A stretch of 64,000 bases of DNA from Clostridia bacterium (GCA_900751885.1 CAADTH010000049.1:11853-75852); one strand, 5' to 3'; shown: positions 25,579-35,440, counted from the stretch's first letter. The notes: a model not told the origin generated them from the letters alone. Program-made: numbers and translations.

Positions 25579-27555
25579 ATGCTTTTCGGAGTCGCATACT
25601 ATCCAGAGCACTGGGACAAGAAAGATTGGAAGCGCCACGCACGGCTCATGCGCGAAGGAAACTTCAATGTGGCAAGGATTGCAGAGTTTGCGTGGGGGAG
25701 AATCGAGCCGGAGGAGGACAGATTTGATTTTGCGTGGCTGGACGAGGCAATCGACACGTTAGCCGCGGAGGGAATCAATGTGATATTAGGAACACCGACC
25801 GCATCCCCTCCCAAATGGCTTGCGGACAAATATGATGTATATCTGCGCGACCGCTATGGCAGAGCGCGTGGATTTGGTTCCAGAAGGCAATGCTGTTCGA
25901 ACCATCCAGACTATATAGAAAGAAGCATCCGCGTGGTGGAGAAGATGGCAGAGCATTACAAAGACCATCCGAATGTTATCGCATGGCAGATTGACAATGA
26001 ATTCGGTTGCCATGGCAGCACGCAGTGCTATTGTGAGCACTGTAAACAAGCGTTTTCACGCTGGCTCGAAGCAAGGTATCATGATATTACTGCGCTCAAC
26101 ACGCTGTATGGAACCGTGTTCTGGAGCCAGGAGTACCGCGGTTTTGATGATGTCATCCTGCCTGCGTACACCTCCTGCGAGCCGGAGTGCGGACACAGCT
26201 GGGCGCATAATCCAAGCCTGGACATGGATTTTTACCGCTTTTCCTCCGACTCGTGGGTCAATTACCAGCAGCTGCAAATTGACATCATCCGCAAGTATTC
26301 CGGTGCGCCAATCACGCATAACATGATGGGGCATTTCTCGGATATCGACTATAACAAGCTGGGAAAACCGCTCGATATCGTCTCATGGGACAATTACATT
26401 GATAATCAATGGAACCATGAAACCTATGAAAACACCTCCATGGCGCATGAGCTGATGCGGGGGGTAAAGAATCAGAACTTCTGGATTGTGGAACAGCAGT
26501 CAGGGCAGTGCGGCTGGGATATGTACGGCGGCACGCCGCGCCCGGGACAGCTTCGCCTTTGGACGTATCAGGCAATCGCGCATGGCTGTGAGGGACTGTT
26601 GTATTTCCGTTTTAAATCCGTTCCGTTCGGTATGGAGCAGTACTGGCACGGCGTGATTGACCACGACGGCATTCCAAGAAGACGCTATGCTGAATTGCAG
26701 CAGACGGGAGCGGAGCTAAAGCATCTCGCTCCACTGTTTATGGGAGCACAGTCCAAAACCGATGTGCTGATTGTCAAATCGTATGAGCATGTGTGGAGCC
26801 ACGCAATCAAACAGCATAAAAAAGAGTTCGATTATAGAGAGCTGCTTTACGCCTATTACAAGGCAAACAATCATCTGGGGACAAATCCTGCCTGCGGCTC
26901 AGAGGAAATGATAAGCAGTCAATATCAGATTGTGTATCTTCCTGCCTGCATCATCGTTTCCGAAGCGCTTGAGAAGCGGCTTGAGGAGTATGTCATGGGA
27001 GGCGGATGCCTTGTTCTAACCTATAGAAGCGGCATCAAGGACGAGAACAACAATATCTGCACCAGTACCATGCCGGGACGTTTGAGAAAGCTTTCAGGCG
27101 TGACGGTGGAGGAGTTCGACACCTCGCCTGTCCAGACCGCGCTATCCGGCGGCTTCGGCAGTACAGGCGTATGGCGGGATATCTTAAAGACTGAAACAGC
27201 ACAGACGGCAGCAACCTACGAAAGCGAATACTATAAGGGCAGTGCCGCCATCACAAGGAATCAATATGGAAAGGGCACTGTGTGGTATGTCGGCTGTGAT
27301 TTGACGGATGATGCGCTGTTCAGGCTGGTTAAGACAATCACAGAGAAAGCAGGTGTGCAGTATATGCCGCATCCGGAGGGGACGGAAATTATCCGGCGAA
27401 GCGCGGACAACGCAGAATATACGATGCTGCTTAATTATACCGACGAAGAGAAAGAAATGCAGATACGTGGAACGTCGCTCTTTGACGGCAAGCCATTTGA
27501 CGGCAGGCTGGGGGCATACAGCGTAGCAATCATTGAGGATAGAGAAAACAAGTAG
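25579..27555 (+). CDS. GH42 beta-galactosidase
   Basis: A 658-residue cytoplasmic retaining beta-galactosidase. The TIM barrel starts at the N-terminus (GVAYYPEHW, NVARIAEFAWGRIEP). The acid/base Glu is in WQIDNEFGCH (about residue 143) and the nucleophile Glu in FWIVEQQSG (about 314). The Cys cluster CYCEHC with an earlier Cys fits the GH42 zinc site. The trimerisation (about 400-600) and small C-terminal beta domains are complete. GAGGAGG precedes the ATG, 33 bp after GH115. Likely substrates are beta-galactans of pectin side chains or galactosylated xylan. Confidence 0.92.
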   Translation: MLFGVAYYPEHWDKKDWKRHARLMREGNFNVARIAEFAWGRIEPEEDRFDFAWLDEAIDTLAAEGINVILGTPTASPPKWLADKYDVYLRDRYGRARGFGSRRQCCSNHPDYIERSIRVVEKMAEHYKDHPNVIAWQIDNEFGCHGSTQCYCEHCKQAFSRWLEARYHDITALNTLYGTVFWSQEYRGFDDVILPAYTSCEPECGHSWAHNPSLDMDFYRFSSDSWVNYQQLQIDIIRKYSGAPITHNMMGHFSDIDYNKLGKPLDIVSWDNYIDNQWNHETYENTSMAHELMRGVKNQNFWIVEQQSGQCGWDMYGGTPRPGQLRLWTYQAIAHGCEGLLYFRFKSVPFGMEQYWHGVIDHDGIPRRRYAELQQTGAELKHLAPLFMGAQSKTDVLIVKSYEHVWSHAIKQHKKEFDYRELLYAYYKANNHLGTNPACGSEEMISSQYQIVYLPACIIVSEALEKRLEEYVMGGGCLVLTYRSGIKDENNNICTSTMPGRLRKLSGVTVEEFDTSPVQTALSGGFGSTGVWRDILKTETAQTAATYESEYYKGSAAITRNQYGKGTVWYVGCDLTDDALFRLVKTITEKAGVQYMPHPEGTEIIRRSADNAEYTMLLNYTDEEKEMQIRGTSLFDGKPFDGRLGAYSVAIIEDRENK

Positions 27556-27594
27556 CATGGGATTGTATGGACAGAAAGGAATGGAGAACATAAC

Positions 27595-29178
27595 ATGAAG
27601 CTGACAAGAGAGGGAATCAAAGAGAGAGACGCATGGCAGGAGAAGGGAATCCGTCTGCCGCAGTATGACGTGGAGGCGACGGCAGCACGTACACGCAAGG
27701 AGCCTGAATGGATTCATTTCGGAGCGGGAAACATTTTTCGAGGCTTTATCGGCTCGATTGCACAGAAGCTGTTAAACGCAGGCGAGACGGATACAGGCAT
27801 CATCGCGGTCGAAACCTTCGATTTTGACATCATCGACAAGATTTATCAGCCGTATGACAACCTGACGCTGAATGTGATGATGGACGTCGATTCAGGACTC
27901 GACCTGGAGGTGCTCGGCGGTGTAGTAGACGGTGTGAAGGCGTCTGACTATGCTAGGCTCTATGAGATTGCCAAAAAGCCGTCTCTCAAGATGATGAGCT
28001 TTACCATAACAGAAAAAGGGTATGCCATCACAGCGAGCGGCGGCCAGTTTCTGCCGATTGTGGAGGAGGACATCAAAGACGGCGCAAAGGCGCCGAAGCA
28101 CGCAATGAGCATTGTCGCGGCAATGCTGTACGAACGGTATACAAACGGAGCCTGTCCGCTTGCGGTCGTGAGCATGGACAACTGCTCGCATAACGGGGAG
28201 AAGCTTCAGGCGAGTGTGATGGCAATTGCAAAAGCGTGCGTGGAAAATGGTACGATGGATAAAGGCTTTCTTGCATATCTCAATACAAAGGTATCGTTTC
28301 CGTGGAGCATGATTGATAAAATCACGCCGCGCCCGTCAGATAAGGTAAAGGCGCAGCTTCAGGCACTCGGTGTGGAGGACATGGACGCGGTGGTCACCGG
28401 CAAAAACACATATATTGCCCCGTTTGTCAATGCAGAAATTCCAGAATATCTTGTCGTTGAGGACAATTTCCCGAATGGACGGCCGCCGCTTGAGAAGGTG
28501 GGCGTTTATCTGACCAGCCGGGAGACAGTCAACAAAGCGGAGACCATGAAGGTTACAACGTGTTTAAATCCATTGCATACAGCGCTTGCTGTGTTTGGGT
28601 GCACGCTCGGATATACGACAATCTGGGAGGAGATGCAGGACGCCTGCTTAAAGCGGCTTGTTCAGATGATTGCGGACGAGGGAATGAAGGTAGTGATCGA
28701 CCCCAAAATCATTGACCCACAGGCGTTTGTCACAGAAGTGATTGAAAAACGCCTTCCGAACCCGAATATTCCCGATGCGCCGCAGAGAATCGCGACGGAT
28801 ACCTCGCAGAAGGTTGGAATCCGCTATGGTGAGACAATCAAGTCATACATGCACTCTGATTCACTCAGCCCTGCTGATTTGACAGCAATCCCTATGGCGA
28901 TTGCAGGATGGCTGAGATACCTGCTTGGCGTGGACGACAATGGCAATGCGTTTGAGAGAAGCCAGGACCCAATGCTCGACGAGCTGACTGGGATGCTTGA
29001 GGGCATCCGGGTTGGACAGCCGGACAGTCTTCAGGGACAATTAAAAGGAATTTTGTCGAATAAAGCGCTGTTTGGCACAGATTTATACAAAGCCGGAATT
29101 GGTGATAAAATTGAGATGTATTTTGCATCCATGATAAAAACAAAAGGCGCGGTACGCGAAGCGTTAAACGCGCTGTAA
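27595..29178 (+). CDS. uxuB: D-mannonate oxidoreductase (fructuronate reductase) family
   Basis: A 527-residue long-chain mannitol-dehydrogenase-type enzyme, NADH-dependent interconversion of fructuronate and mannonate. The Rossmann domain is marked by IHFGAGNIFRGFIG (about 41-54); the C-terminal helical domain has the catalytic Lys in KVTTCLNPLHTALAVFG. ATG at 27595 lies behind GGAATGGAGAA. It directly precedes uxuA, so the assignment to the hexuronate branch is stronger than to polyol dehydrogenases of the same family. Confidence 0.88.
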   Translation: MKLTREGIKERDAWQEKGIRLPQYDVEATAARTRKEPEWIHFGAGNIFRGFIGSIAQKLLNAGETDTGIIAVETFDFDIIDKIYQPYDNLTLNVMMDVDSGLDLEVLGGVVDGVKASDYARLYEIAKKPSLKMMSFTITEKGYAITASGGQFLPIVEEDIKDGAKAPKHAMSIVAAMLYERYTNGACPLAVVSMDNCSHNGEKLQASVMAIAKACVENGTMDKGFLAYLNTKVSFPWSMIDKITPRPSDKVKAQLQALGVEDMDAVVTGKNTYIAPFVNAEIPEYLVVEDNFPNGRPPLEKVGVYLTSRETVNKAETMKVTTCLNPLHTALAVFGCTLGYTTIWEEMQDACLKRLVQMIADEGMKVVIDPKIIDPQAFVTEVIEKRLPNPNIPDAPQRIATDTSQKVGIRYGETIKSYMHSDSLSPADLTAIPMAIAGWLRYLLGVDDNGNAFERSQDPMLDELTGMLEGIRVGQPDSLQGQLKGILSNKALFGTDLYKAGIGDKIEMYFASMIKTKGAVREALNAL

Positions 29179-29198
29179 TATAGAGGAGGAAACAGGCA

Positions 29199-30266
29199 AT
29201 GAAAATGACCATGCGCTATTATGGAAAGGACTATGACAGCGTTTCACTAAACAAGCTTCGGCAGATCCGCTATGTGGAGGGACTCATCAGCACCCTTTAC
29301 GATAAGCAGGCGGGCGAGGTTTGGACACAGGATGAAATCAAGGCATTGAAGCGGGAAATCGAGGACGGCGGGATGGAGCTCTCCGGAATTGAGAGCGTCA
29401 ATATCCATGATGCAATCAAAATCGGCTCACCGGATCGGGACAAATACATTGAAAATTATATCGAGACGCTCGAAAATCTCGGCAAGGAGGGCATAGATCT
29501 TGTCTGCTATAACTTTATGCCGGTATTCGACTGGACGAGAAGCGAGCTTGCAAAGCCACGCCCGGACGGCTCAACGGTTCTTTCGTATGACCAAAATGAG
29601 ATTGACAAGATAGACCCGGATACCTTGTTCGACAGCATGGACAAAAATTCCAATGGATTTGTCATGCCGGGCTGGGAGCCGGAAAGGCTTTCCAAGATAA
29701 AGGAATTGTTCGAGGCATACGCGGATGTGGATGCGGAAAAGCTGTTTTCCAATCTCGTGTATTTCCTGAAGGCAATCATGCCGACGTGTGAGAAATATGG
29801 AATCAAAATGGCGATTCATCCTGACGACCCGGCGTGGAGCGTGTTTGGACTTTCGAGAATCATCACTTCAAAGGAAGGACTTGTGAGAATGCTCGACGCA
29901 GTTCCGAGTGTATATAACGGTGTGACGCTGTGTACAGGCTCACTCGGTTCCAATCCCGATAACGATATTGTGGATATCATCCATGCGCTGAAAGGAAGAA
30001 TCCACTTCGCGCACATTAGAAACATCCGCCATACAGCGCCTGGAAAATTCGAGGAGGCATGCCATTTGAGCGCGGATGGAAGTCTCGATTTGATGCAGAT
30101 TGTAAAGGCGCTGCATGAGGACGGCTTCGACGGCGTGATTCGTCCTGACCACGGAAGAATGCTGTGGGGCGAGAAGGCAATGCCTGGATATGGGCTGTAT
30201 GACCGCGCACTCGGTGCGGCGTATCTGTGCGGACTCTGGGAGATGCTCGACAAATGCGGCAAATAG
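29199..30266 (+). CDS. uxuA: Mannonate dehydratase
   Basis: A 355-residue enzyme that dehydrates D-mannonate to 2-keto-3-deoxygluconate. Family marks are MTMRYYGKDYDSVSL at the N-terminus, VCYNFMPVFDWTRSEL, the metal site MAIHPDDPAWSVFGL, the loop CTGSLGSNPDNDI, HFAHIRNI and GVIRPDHGRMLWGE. It starts 20 bp after uxuB behind GAGGAGG. Uronate isomerase, KDG kinase and aldolase genes are not in the window. Confidence 0.93.
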   Translation: MKMTMRYYGKDYDSVSLNKLRQIRYVEGLISTLYDKQAGEVWTQDEIKALKREIEDGGMELSGIESVNIHDAIKIGSPDRDKYIENYIETLENLGKEGIDLVCYNFMPVFDWTRSELAKPRPDGSTVLSYDQNEIDKIDPDTLFDSMDKNSNGFVMPGWEPERLSKIKELFEAYADVDAEKLFSNLVYFLKAIMPTCEKYGIKMAIHPDDPAWSVFGLSRIITSKEGLVRMLDAVPSVYNGVTLCTGSLGSNPDNDIVDIIHALKGRIHFAHIRNIRHTAPGKFEEACHLSADGSLDLMQIVKALHEDGFDGVIRPDHGRMLWGEKAMPGYGLYDRALGAAYLCGLWEMLDKCGK

Positions 30267-30302
30267 GCTTTGTCAAAACAGCCGCCTTGAACGAAAAGCA
30301 AA

Positions 30303-30336
30303 GACGCGCCATCTATCAAAAGATAGATGGCGCGTC
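30303..30336. terminator. Bidirectional terminator between uxuA and araC
   Basis: A perfect 15-bp stem GACGCGCCATCTATC with an AAAA loop, flanked by A and T runs, between convergent genes. Confidence 0.9.
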
Positions 30337-30365
30337 TTTTTTTGACTGATTTGCGAGCGCTTTGT

Positions 30366-31205
30366 CTACTCTGCCTGTAGAAGATGTGATTTTTTGAATG
30401 CTTCGGGCGTCATGCCGACATACTTCTGAAAAGCGCGGTAAAAGGTGGAGTATTCGCGAAAGCCGCATTCTGTGTACACAGTGGACGCCTTGCGCCCTGC
30501 CAATATCATATTTTTCGCGTACACAATCCGCCGCATGTTGAGGTAAGTCCGTATCGTCATACCTGTCTCCTGCTTGAACAGACGGCACAAATAGGATTTA
30601 TTCAAAAAGGTATACTCCGAAATCTCGTCTAAATTGATTCTTTGCCTGAAATGCAGGTCAATATACTTACGGATTTGATAGATATTTTTATTAATTCTGG
30701 ACTCAGAGGCAGACAAATTCTCGTTTTGTATGATTGTACCCAGCTTTACAATCAGCTGGAGTGCATATGTCCAAACCATGAAATCCGTGTTTGCATCCGG
30801 CTTCGCACAACACTGTCTGAGTCCTGTAAAGATATCCTCCAGATGATATTTGTCGAACAGGACAGCAGGGATATAGTTGTATGTACCGGGAATGCGGTTA
30901 TCCAGCTTTAAAAGAAGATTAGAAAAGTCAGCGACAAAGCTGGGATAAATATGCAAAAATTGACGTGTGTAGGTACACTGTTCGGGAAAGCTAAAGGAAT
31001 GAAGCTCGTCAGGACTTGTCACAATCATATCCCCGGGAGAAAGCACATATTCATTCCCTTCGACTGTGTAAAAAAAAGTACCTTCTATGATATGAAGAAA
31101 TTCATAACAGCTGTGAATATGCGAATCAAAGTTGTAGCTTTCCGAGGTGTGAAAGCTGTATGCGTATCGTCCGTGGTTGCCGTGACGTATGACGTTCGGT
31201 TCCAT
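30366..31205 (-). CDS. AraC-family regulator (second)
   Basis: A 279-residue regulator with a cupin sensor domain (FDSHIHSCYEFLHIIEGTFFY) and a C-terminal double HTH (INLDEISEYTFLNKSYLCRLFKQETG; KASTVYTECGFREYSTFYRAFQKYVGMTPE). The start at 31205 is set by AAAGGAG; the upstream in-frame ATG lies within that site. It is divergent from the CE6 esterase gene and likely controls it. Confidence 0.88.
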   Translation of the reverse strand: MEPNVIRHGNHGRYAYSFHTSESYNFDSHIHSCYEFLHIIEGTFFYTVEGNEYVLSPGDMIVTSPDELHSFSFPEQCTYTRQFLHIYPSFVADFSNLLLKLDNRIPGTYNYIPAVLFDKYHLEDIFTGLRQCCAKPDANTDFMVWTYALQLIVKLGTIIQNENLSASESRINKNIYQIRKYIDLHFRQRINLDEISEYTFLNKSYLCRLFKQETGMTIRTYLNMRRIVYAKNMILAGRKASTVYTECGFREYSTFYRAFQKYVGMTPEAFKKSHLLQAE

Positions 31206-31223
31206 CTGATTCTCCTTTCTCAT

Positions 31224-31583
31224 CTACCAACTATTATAATACAAAATGTCAATCAGCGCAATATGATTGTCACTGTATGCTATGGGATTTTAAAAAACGT
31301 CGTGCTATAATAGACATATAGTACAAATCGTTTTGGGAGAGGTCTCGCTTTTTTGTGCAGAAAGAAGCAAGGCTTCTTTCAAAGCGATGGCAATATAGGA
31401 GAGATGTCAGCCGGTTGCCGAACCGCATTCAATAGACAGCTTCTAATCCACTGTAATTTGATTTTTTCGTTGTGGCTGTTAGGATGTCGAGTTGAATGTA
31501 CGATGATAAGATGAAAAAGTGCGGCAGACAAAGCTCTGCCCCTTATTGATAAAAAATGGCGTTAGATGAAGGAGGAGAACTCT
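31224..31583 (+). promoter_or_regulatory. Promoter and long leader of the CE6 esterase gene
   Basis: A TATAAT at 31306-31311 without a good -35 box suggests an AraC-activated promoter and a leader of about 265 nt. The leader contains a 9-bp hairpin GAAAGAAGC/GCTTCTTTC (31360-31380). I could not match it to any riboswitch class. Confidence 0.45.
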
Positions 31584-34500
31584 GTGAGCAAGTTTAAAAA
31601 GAAGATACTGCTGGTGATGCTGTCAGTCTGCCTGGTTGCAGTCAATACGCTTGTAGTGCCTGTGTCAGCACAGTCCGACAAGGATATTTATCTGTTTATC
31701 GGACAGTCCAACATGGCGGGACGCGCGACGATTGAGGACGAGGATTTGGGGGTTGTGGATAACGCATACCTTTTTAACGGCGATGGGGATTGGGAGCCGG
31801 CGGAAAATATTAAGCCATACGACAACGACACCCACAGGGATTTCGGATTTAACCGCTATTCTACCGTGCGAAAGACAGGCACATCAGGGTATCAGGGCTT
31901 GAGTCCGGCGTATGGATTTGCGAAGGAAATGGGCGCATATGCAAAAGAGCAGGGACGGGAAATCGGACTTGTTGTAAACGCCGTAGGCGGTACGAGAATC
32001 GGATATTGGGCGCCGGGAGCGTCGCAGGGATACTACAATGAAGCGGTAAAGCGTGCGAAGGCGGCAGTGGCAAAGGGCGGTACAATCAAAGGTATCATTT
32101 GGCATCAGGGAGAGACGGATATCTCCTATGGAACCACGACTGAAAGCTATATGACCCAGCTTGAGCGGATTGTGACAGGACTTCGCACAGACTTAAACGC
32201 GCCGGACGCGATTTTTGTCGCAGGACAGCTCAAGCAGGGAACCATCAAGGATAAAGTGCTCTACAGCACAAAAGAATATAATGATATGTTTATGACGGTT
32301 CCTGATGTGATCGAAAACAGCGCATGTGTATCGACGGACGGATTGGTTGATAAGGGAGACAACCTCCACTTTGATTCGCCGTCCCAGAGAATCCTCGGAA
32401 AACGCTATGCGACAAAGGCGATTGAGCTGTTAAAGAAAAATGTGGGAGAACCATATTTCAACATAGAGACAGTCAACAATACGATTACCATGTCCTCATC
32501 AACTGAGATTACGGACGGCGCGCTTCTTGCCGCCACCTACACATCTGATAGACTGCTGGATAAGGTAACCGTTTATCCCATCAACTGCGATGCGTGGAGA
32601 GAAGCGAGAGTAGACCTCTCGCCAGATTTTAAGCCGGGCGACAGCGTCAGGAGCTTTTTGTGGGATGGACTGTCGACACAGAGACCGCTTTCAGAGCCGG
32701 TTTTAGTTGAAGTAAAACAGATTATTCCGCCGGCAGGCAATCACTATGAATGTGACTTCGAGGATATGCAAATCGGGCAGGAGGTTTTGGGCTGGAAGCC
32801 TGCAAATACCAGCGTGTATACTGTCCTGTGCGACGGCGACGAGACGAACAAGTATCTGTCCATCGCCCCGGTTGGCAATGGAGGAAATGGCACTACTGTC
32901 ACAGGGCAGCTCTTTACCACCCAGATGGAGGGCATCATCGAGGCGAAGATGGATCTTCTCTCTGTTCAGCCGACAGACAGCAGGCAGGAGGCGCGTTGGT
33001 CTACGCTCAGTCTGGCAGATCAGACAGGAAAGAGAATTGTCTCGGTTGTCAGAAACCAGTCGAAGAATGATTATGTGATAAATGGACAGAGCCTTAGCTC
33101 ATTTCCGCAGGATACCGAGTGGGCAACGCTGAATGCTGTCATGAACTTTGTCACAAAAACAGCGGATATCAAGCTTTCATCCGTAGATGGCACAACAGAA
33201 TACTATGTCGGAGAGAGCATCCCATTCGCAGATGACATGGCGACAGGGTTAAGCCAGATTACATTTGACACCAACCGCTACAGTGCGGCGACCAAGCTTG
33301 ACAATATTGTCATAGACCAGGTTGCGGACGCGGATGCAGTGGAAGCGATCTCCGTCGCGCCAACCAATTTGGATTTCAGTGACGTACTGGCGTCAGACGC
33401 AAACAAAACAAAGACAGTAACCGCTACATTGCCGGACGATTGGACGCTTTGCGCAGTGAAATCCAGCGATGAGTCAGTCGCGGCAGCGACCTTTGACAAA
33501 GATGCAGGCACTGTCTCAGCGACGGCGACAGGCTTAGGAAAATCAGTCATTACCGTCATTGCACATAACAATAAGAACAACAAGATTAAATCAATCACCT
33601 CATTTGCCACCACGGCAGATATCACGCTTACCGCTGACGCACAGCTGTTGACCATTGACACAAGCGCCGGTGAGACAGAAAAAACAGCAATGCTTACCAA
33701 CCTGCCAACAGGATGGAAGGTGACAGCGGCGGCTTCTGAGGACGAATCGATAGCGACCGCATCATTTGACGCAGAACAGGGAACGGTAACCGCTAAAGCA
33801 GTTGCAACAGGAGAAACCACAATTACTGCGACAGCTGGCTTGGAGGGCACAGGCTTTACACAGACAATAGATATTACCGTCAAGGTAAAGGCGGCAGATA
33901 ACGCGAATCTCGCATCGCTCTGTGTGAAAACCGCAGATGGAATTGATTTGATTGGCGCGGCATTCGATAAGGATACGGTCATCTATGAAAAGAAGGTAAC
34001 CAAAGCGGTTACATCTGTCACCATAGACGCGGCGGCGGATGATGAAAATGCGAACATTGCCATTACAAGCGGAGATGCCACGGTGACTGGAAATACAGCG
34101 GAGCTCAAAGCAGGTGTCAATGTCATTTCCATTGCAGTCACATCACCGGACGAAAGCGCTACAAAAACCTATGAAGTTACGATAGACAATACATTTGATA
34201 TCGCGGAAGGCTTCTCTCATATGGAGGGCAAGGAGGACAGCTGGGGCTTTGTAGGCGGCGGTGCAGGAAAAGTAAGCGCAAGTGTGTCCAATGTGGATGT
34301 CAAAAATTCAGCTGGAGTAGAGCCGGATACGCTGAAACTATTTGCTACAACAAATTCAAATGGAACACTCACCAAAACGCTTGACAGCGGCATCAGCAGT
34401 GCGAATAAGGTAGAGCTTCAATTCGATTGGCAGTCCAATATTGTGGTAAATAACGGAAGACATTCTTATTTTGCACTCCAGGATACAGACGGAAAGCTGC

Positions 34501-34799
34501 TCTTTGCAATCTATGGCCATGGAAAAGATGGTATCAAATATACCACGACAACAACGGACTCCTATACAACATTGGATAGCTTCAGCAATTCCTGGTACAC
34601 TGTGTCCCTCGCAATAGACTTTACAGCAGGCACGATAAACGGAAAAATTGTCAAGCGCGATACCGGCGAGACAATGACCACATTTGACGCAGTTCCGATT
34701 TCCAATAGCGCGGCGAACCTCGGAAAGCTGTATGCGCTGGATATCTTCTCTGCCGCAACCATGTCAATCGACAATGTATATATCAAAACAATCGAATAA
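31584..34799 (+). CDS. Secreted CE6/SASA-type acetylesterase with Big2 and beta-sandwich domains
   Basis: A 1071-residue secreted protein. The GTG start at 31584 follows AAGGAGGAG by 8 nt and yields a signal peptide ending near VSA. The catalytic SGNH-like domain (about 35-290) has IFIGQSNMAGR-type block I (IYLFIGQSNMAGR), WHQGETDIS and the Asp/His pair DNLHFDSPSQ, as in carbohydrate esterase 6 and sialate O-acetylesterases. After it come a short module with FLWDGLSTQRP, a lectin-like module (about 400-590), two Ig-like domains (about 595-770), a cadherin-like beta sandwich (ANLASLCVKTADGIDL, about 775-870) and a final jelly roll. It probably removes acetyl groups from plant polysaccharide. 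No wall anchor is seen. Confidence 0.85.
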   Translation: MSKFKKKILLVMLSVCLVAVNTLVVPVSAQSDKDIYLFIGQSNMAGRATIEDEDLGVVDNAYLFNGDGDWEPAENIKPYDNDTHRDFGFNRYSTVRKTGTSGYQGLSPAYGFAKEMGAYAKEQGREIGLVVNAVGGTRIGYWAPGASQGYYNEAVKRAKAAVAKGGTIKGIIWHQGETDISYGTTTESYMTQLERIVTGLRTDLNAPDAIFVAGQLKQGTIKDKVLYSTKEYNDMFMTVPDVIENSACVSTDGLVDKGDNLHFDSPSQRILGKRYATKAIELLKKNVGEPYFNIETVNNTITMSSSTEITDGALLAATYTSDRLLDKVTVYPINCDAWREARVDLSPDFKPGDSVRSFLWDGLSTQRPLSEPVLVEVKQIIPPAGNHYECDFEDMQIGQEVLGWKPANTSVYTVLCDGDETNKYLSIAPVGNGGNGTTVTGQLFTTQMEGIIEAKMDLLSVQPTDSRQEARWSTLSLADQTGKRIVSVVRNQSKNDYVINGQSLSSFPQDTEWATLNAVMNFVTKTADIKLSSVDGTTEYYVGESIPFADDMATGLSQITFDTNRYSAATKLDNIVIDQVADADAVEAISVAPTNLDFSDVLASDANKTKTVTATLPDDWTLCAVKSSDESVAAATFDKDAGTVSATATGLGKSVITVIAHNNKNNKIKSITSFATTADITLTADAQLLTIDTSAGETEKTAMLTNLPTGWKVTAAASEDESIATASFDAEQGTVTAKAVATGETTITATAGLEGTGFTQTIDITVKVKAADNANLASLCVKTADGIDLIGAAFDKDTVIYEKKVTKAVTSVTIDAAADDENANIAITSGDATVTGNTAELKAGVNVISIAVTSPDESATKTYEVTIDNTFDIAEGFSHMEGKEDSWGFVGGGAGKVSASVSNVDVKNSAGVEPDTLKLFATTNSNGTLTKTLDSGISSANKVELQFDWQSNIVVNNGRHSYFALQDTDGKLLFAIYGHGKDGIKYTTTTTDSYTTLDSFSNSWYTVSLAIDFTAGTINGKIVKRDTGETMTTFDAVPISNSAANLGKLYALDIFSAATMSIDNVYIKTIE

Positions 34800-34813
34800 A
34801 TCATCTCCAAAAC

Positions 34814-34843
34814 AAAAAGGAACGGAAGCCTCCGTTCCTTTTT
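34814..34843 (+). terminator. Terminator after CE6 esterase gene
   Basis: AAGGAACGGA/TCCGTTCCTT stem with a 4-nt loop and T-run. Confidence 0.88.
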
Positions 34844-34844
34844 G

Positions 34845-35100
34845 CTTGACAGAACAAGAAAATTGGGAAATTGATACAAGAAAATTGAGAAACGAGTATA
34901 GAGAATTGACTAAGAAATTTGAATTTTTATTTGAAATAACTATTATTTTGTATATTTATTTCAAATAAATTGATGATATTGGAATATTTCATGCAAAAGT
35001 GGTCGAAATATTACAAAAATGGTCATTCCAAAACCTTCAAGATGTGATAAAATATATGTAGAAAAAGGTCGAAAAATCCAAATGTGAGAAAGGAGAATCA
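34845..35100. other. AT-rich intergenic stretch with GGTCGAAA-like repeats
   Basis: No gene is evident. Three loosely similar direct repeats (AAAGTGGTCGAAATAT near 35000, AAAAATGGTCATTCC near 35020, AAAAAGGTCGAAAAATCC near 35064) flank a possible -10 (GATAAAAT near 35047) and may be regulator sites for the genes downstream. Confidence 0.35.
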
Positions 35101-35187
35101 ATGAGCATCAAAATAAATATCAAGACAATGTTACATATAAAGGAGAATTGCAGATGGAGGAGCTGTCAAACAAGACATTACAGTTGA
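35101..35187 (+). CDS. Possible 28-residue leader ORF
   Basis: ATG at 35101 follows AGAAAGGAGAATCA. The frame encodes 28 residues starting MSIKINIKTML and overlaps the next small ORF in another frame, containing that ORF's ribosome binding site. It could be a translational-coupling leader. No homologue is recognised. Confidence 0.35.
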   Translation: MSIKINIKTMLHIKENCRWRSCQTRHYS

Positions 35188-35303
35188 ATCAATACCGCAA
35201 ATGTATCATGGAAGCATATTATCAGCGCTACCGGGCGTATCCCAAACCGGAGGACGTCGAGCTGCTACTTCGCATCAAGCAGGTGAAAGGAAAAATCCGA
35301 TAA
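35154..35303 (+). CDS. Small uncharacterised protein, 49 residues
   Basis: MEELSNKTLQLNQYRKC... ends with ELLLRIKQVKGKIR. AAAGGAGA lies 7 nt upstream of the ATG. The protein is basic and mainly helical with three Tyr in YYQRYRAYP; no membrane segment. It lies 137 bp upstream of the heparinase-like gene in the same direction. I do not recognise it. Confidence 0.5.
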   Translation: MEELSNKTLQLNQYRKCIMEAYYQRYRAYPKPEDVELLLRIKQVKGKIR

Positions 35304-35440
35304 CATAATGTGATTGGGAAGCGGCAAAATTTTTCTATGCTTCACACAAAAATTATGGTATCCTATAAGGGGATTCCCTGATAAACAGGAAAAAGAGAAA
35401 GAAAATATAATTTGGTACATCAAGTATAAGGAGGATTGCC

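Noticed and set aside
31312..31583. Leader of the CE6 gene as a c-di-GMP or other riboswitch
   Set aside because: Only short resemblance (GCCGGTTGCCG) was found; the conserved core of the known classes is not present in order.
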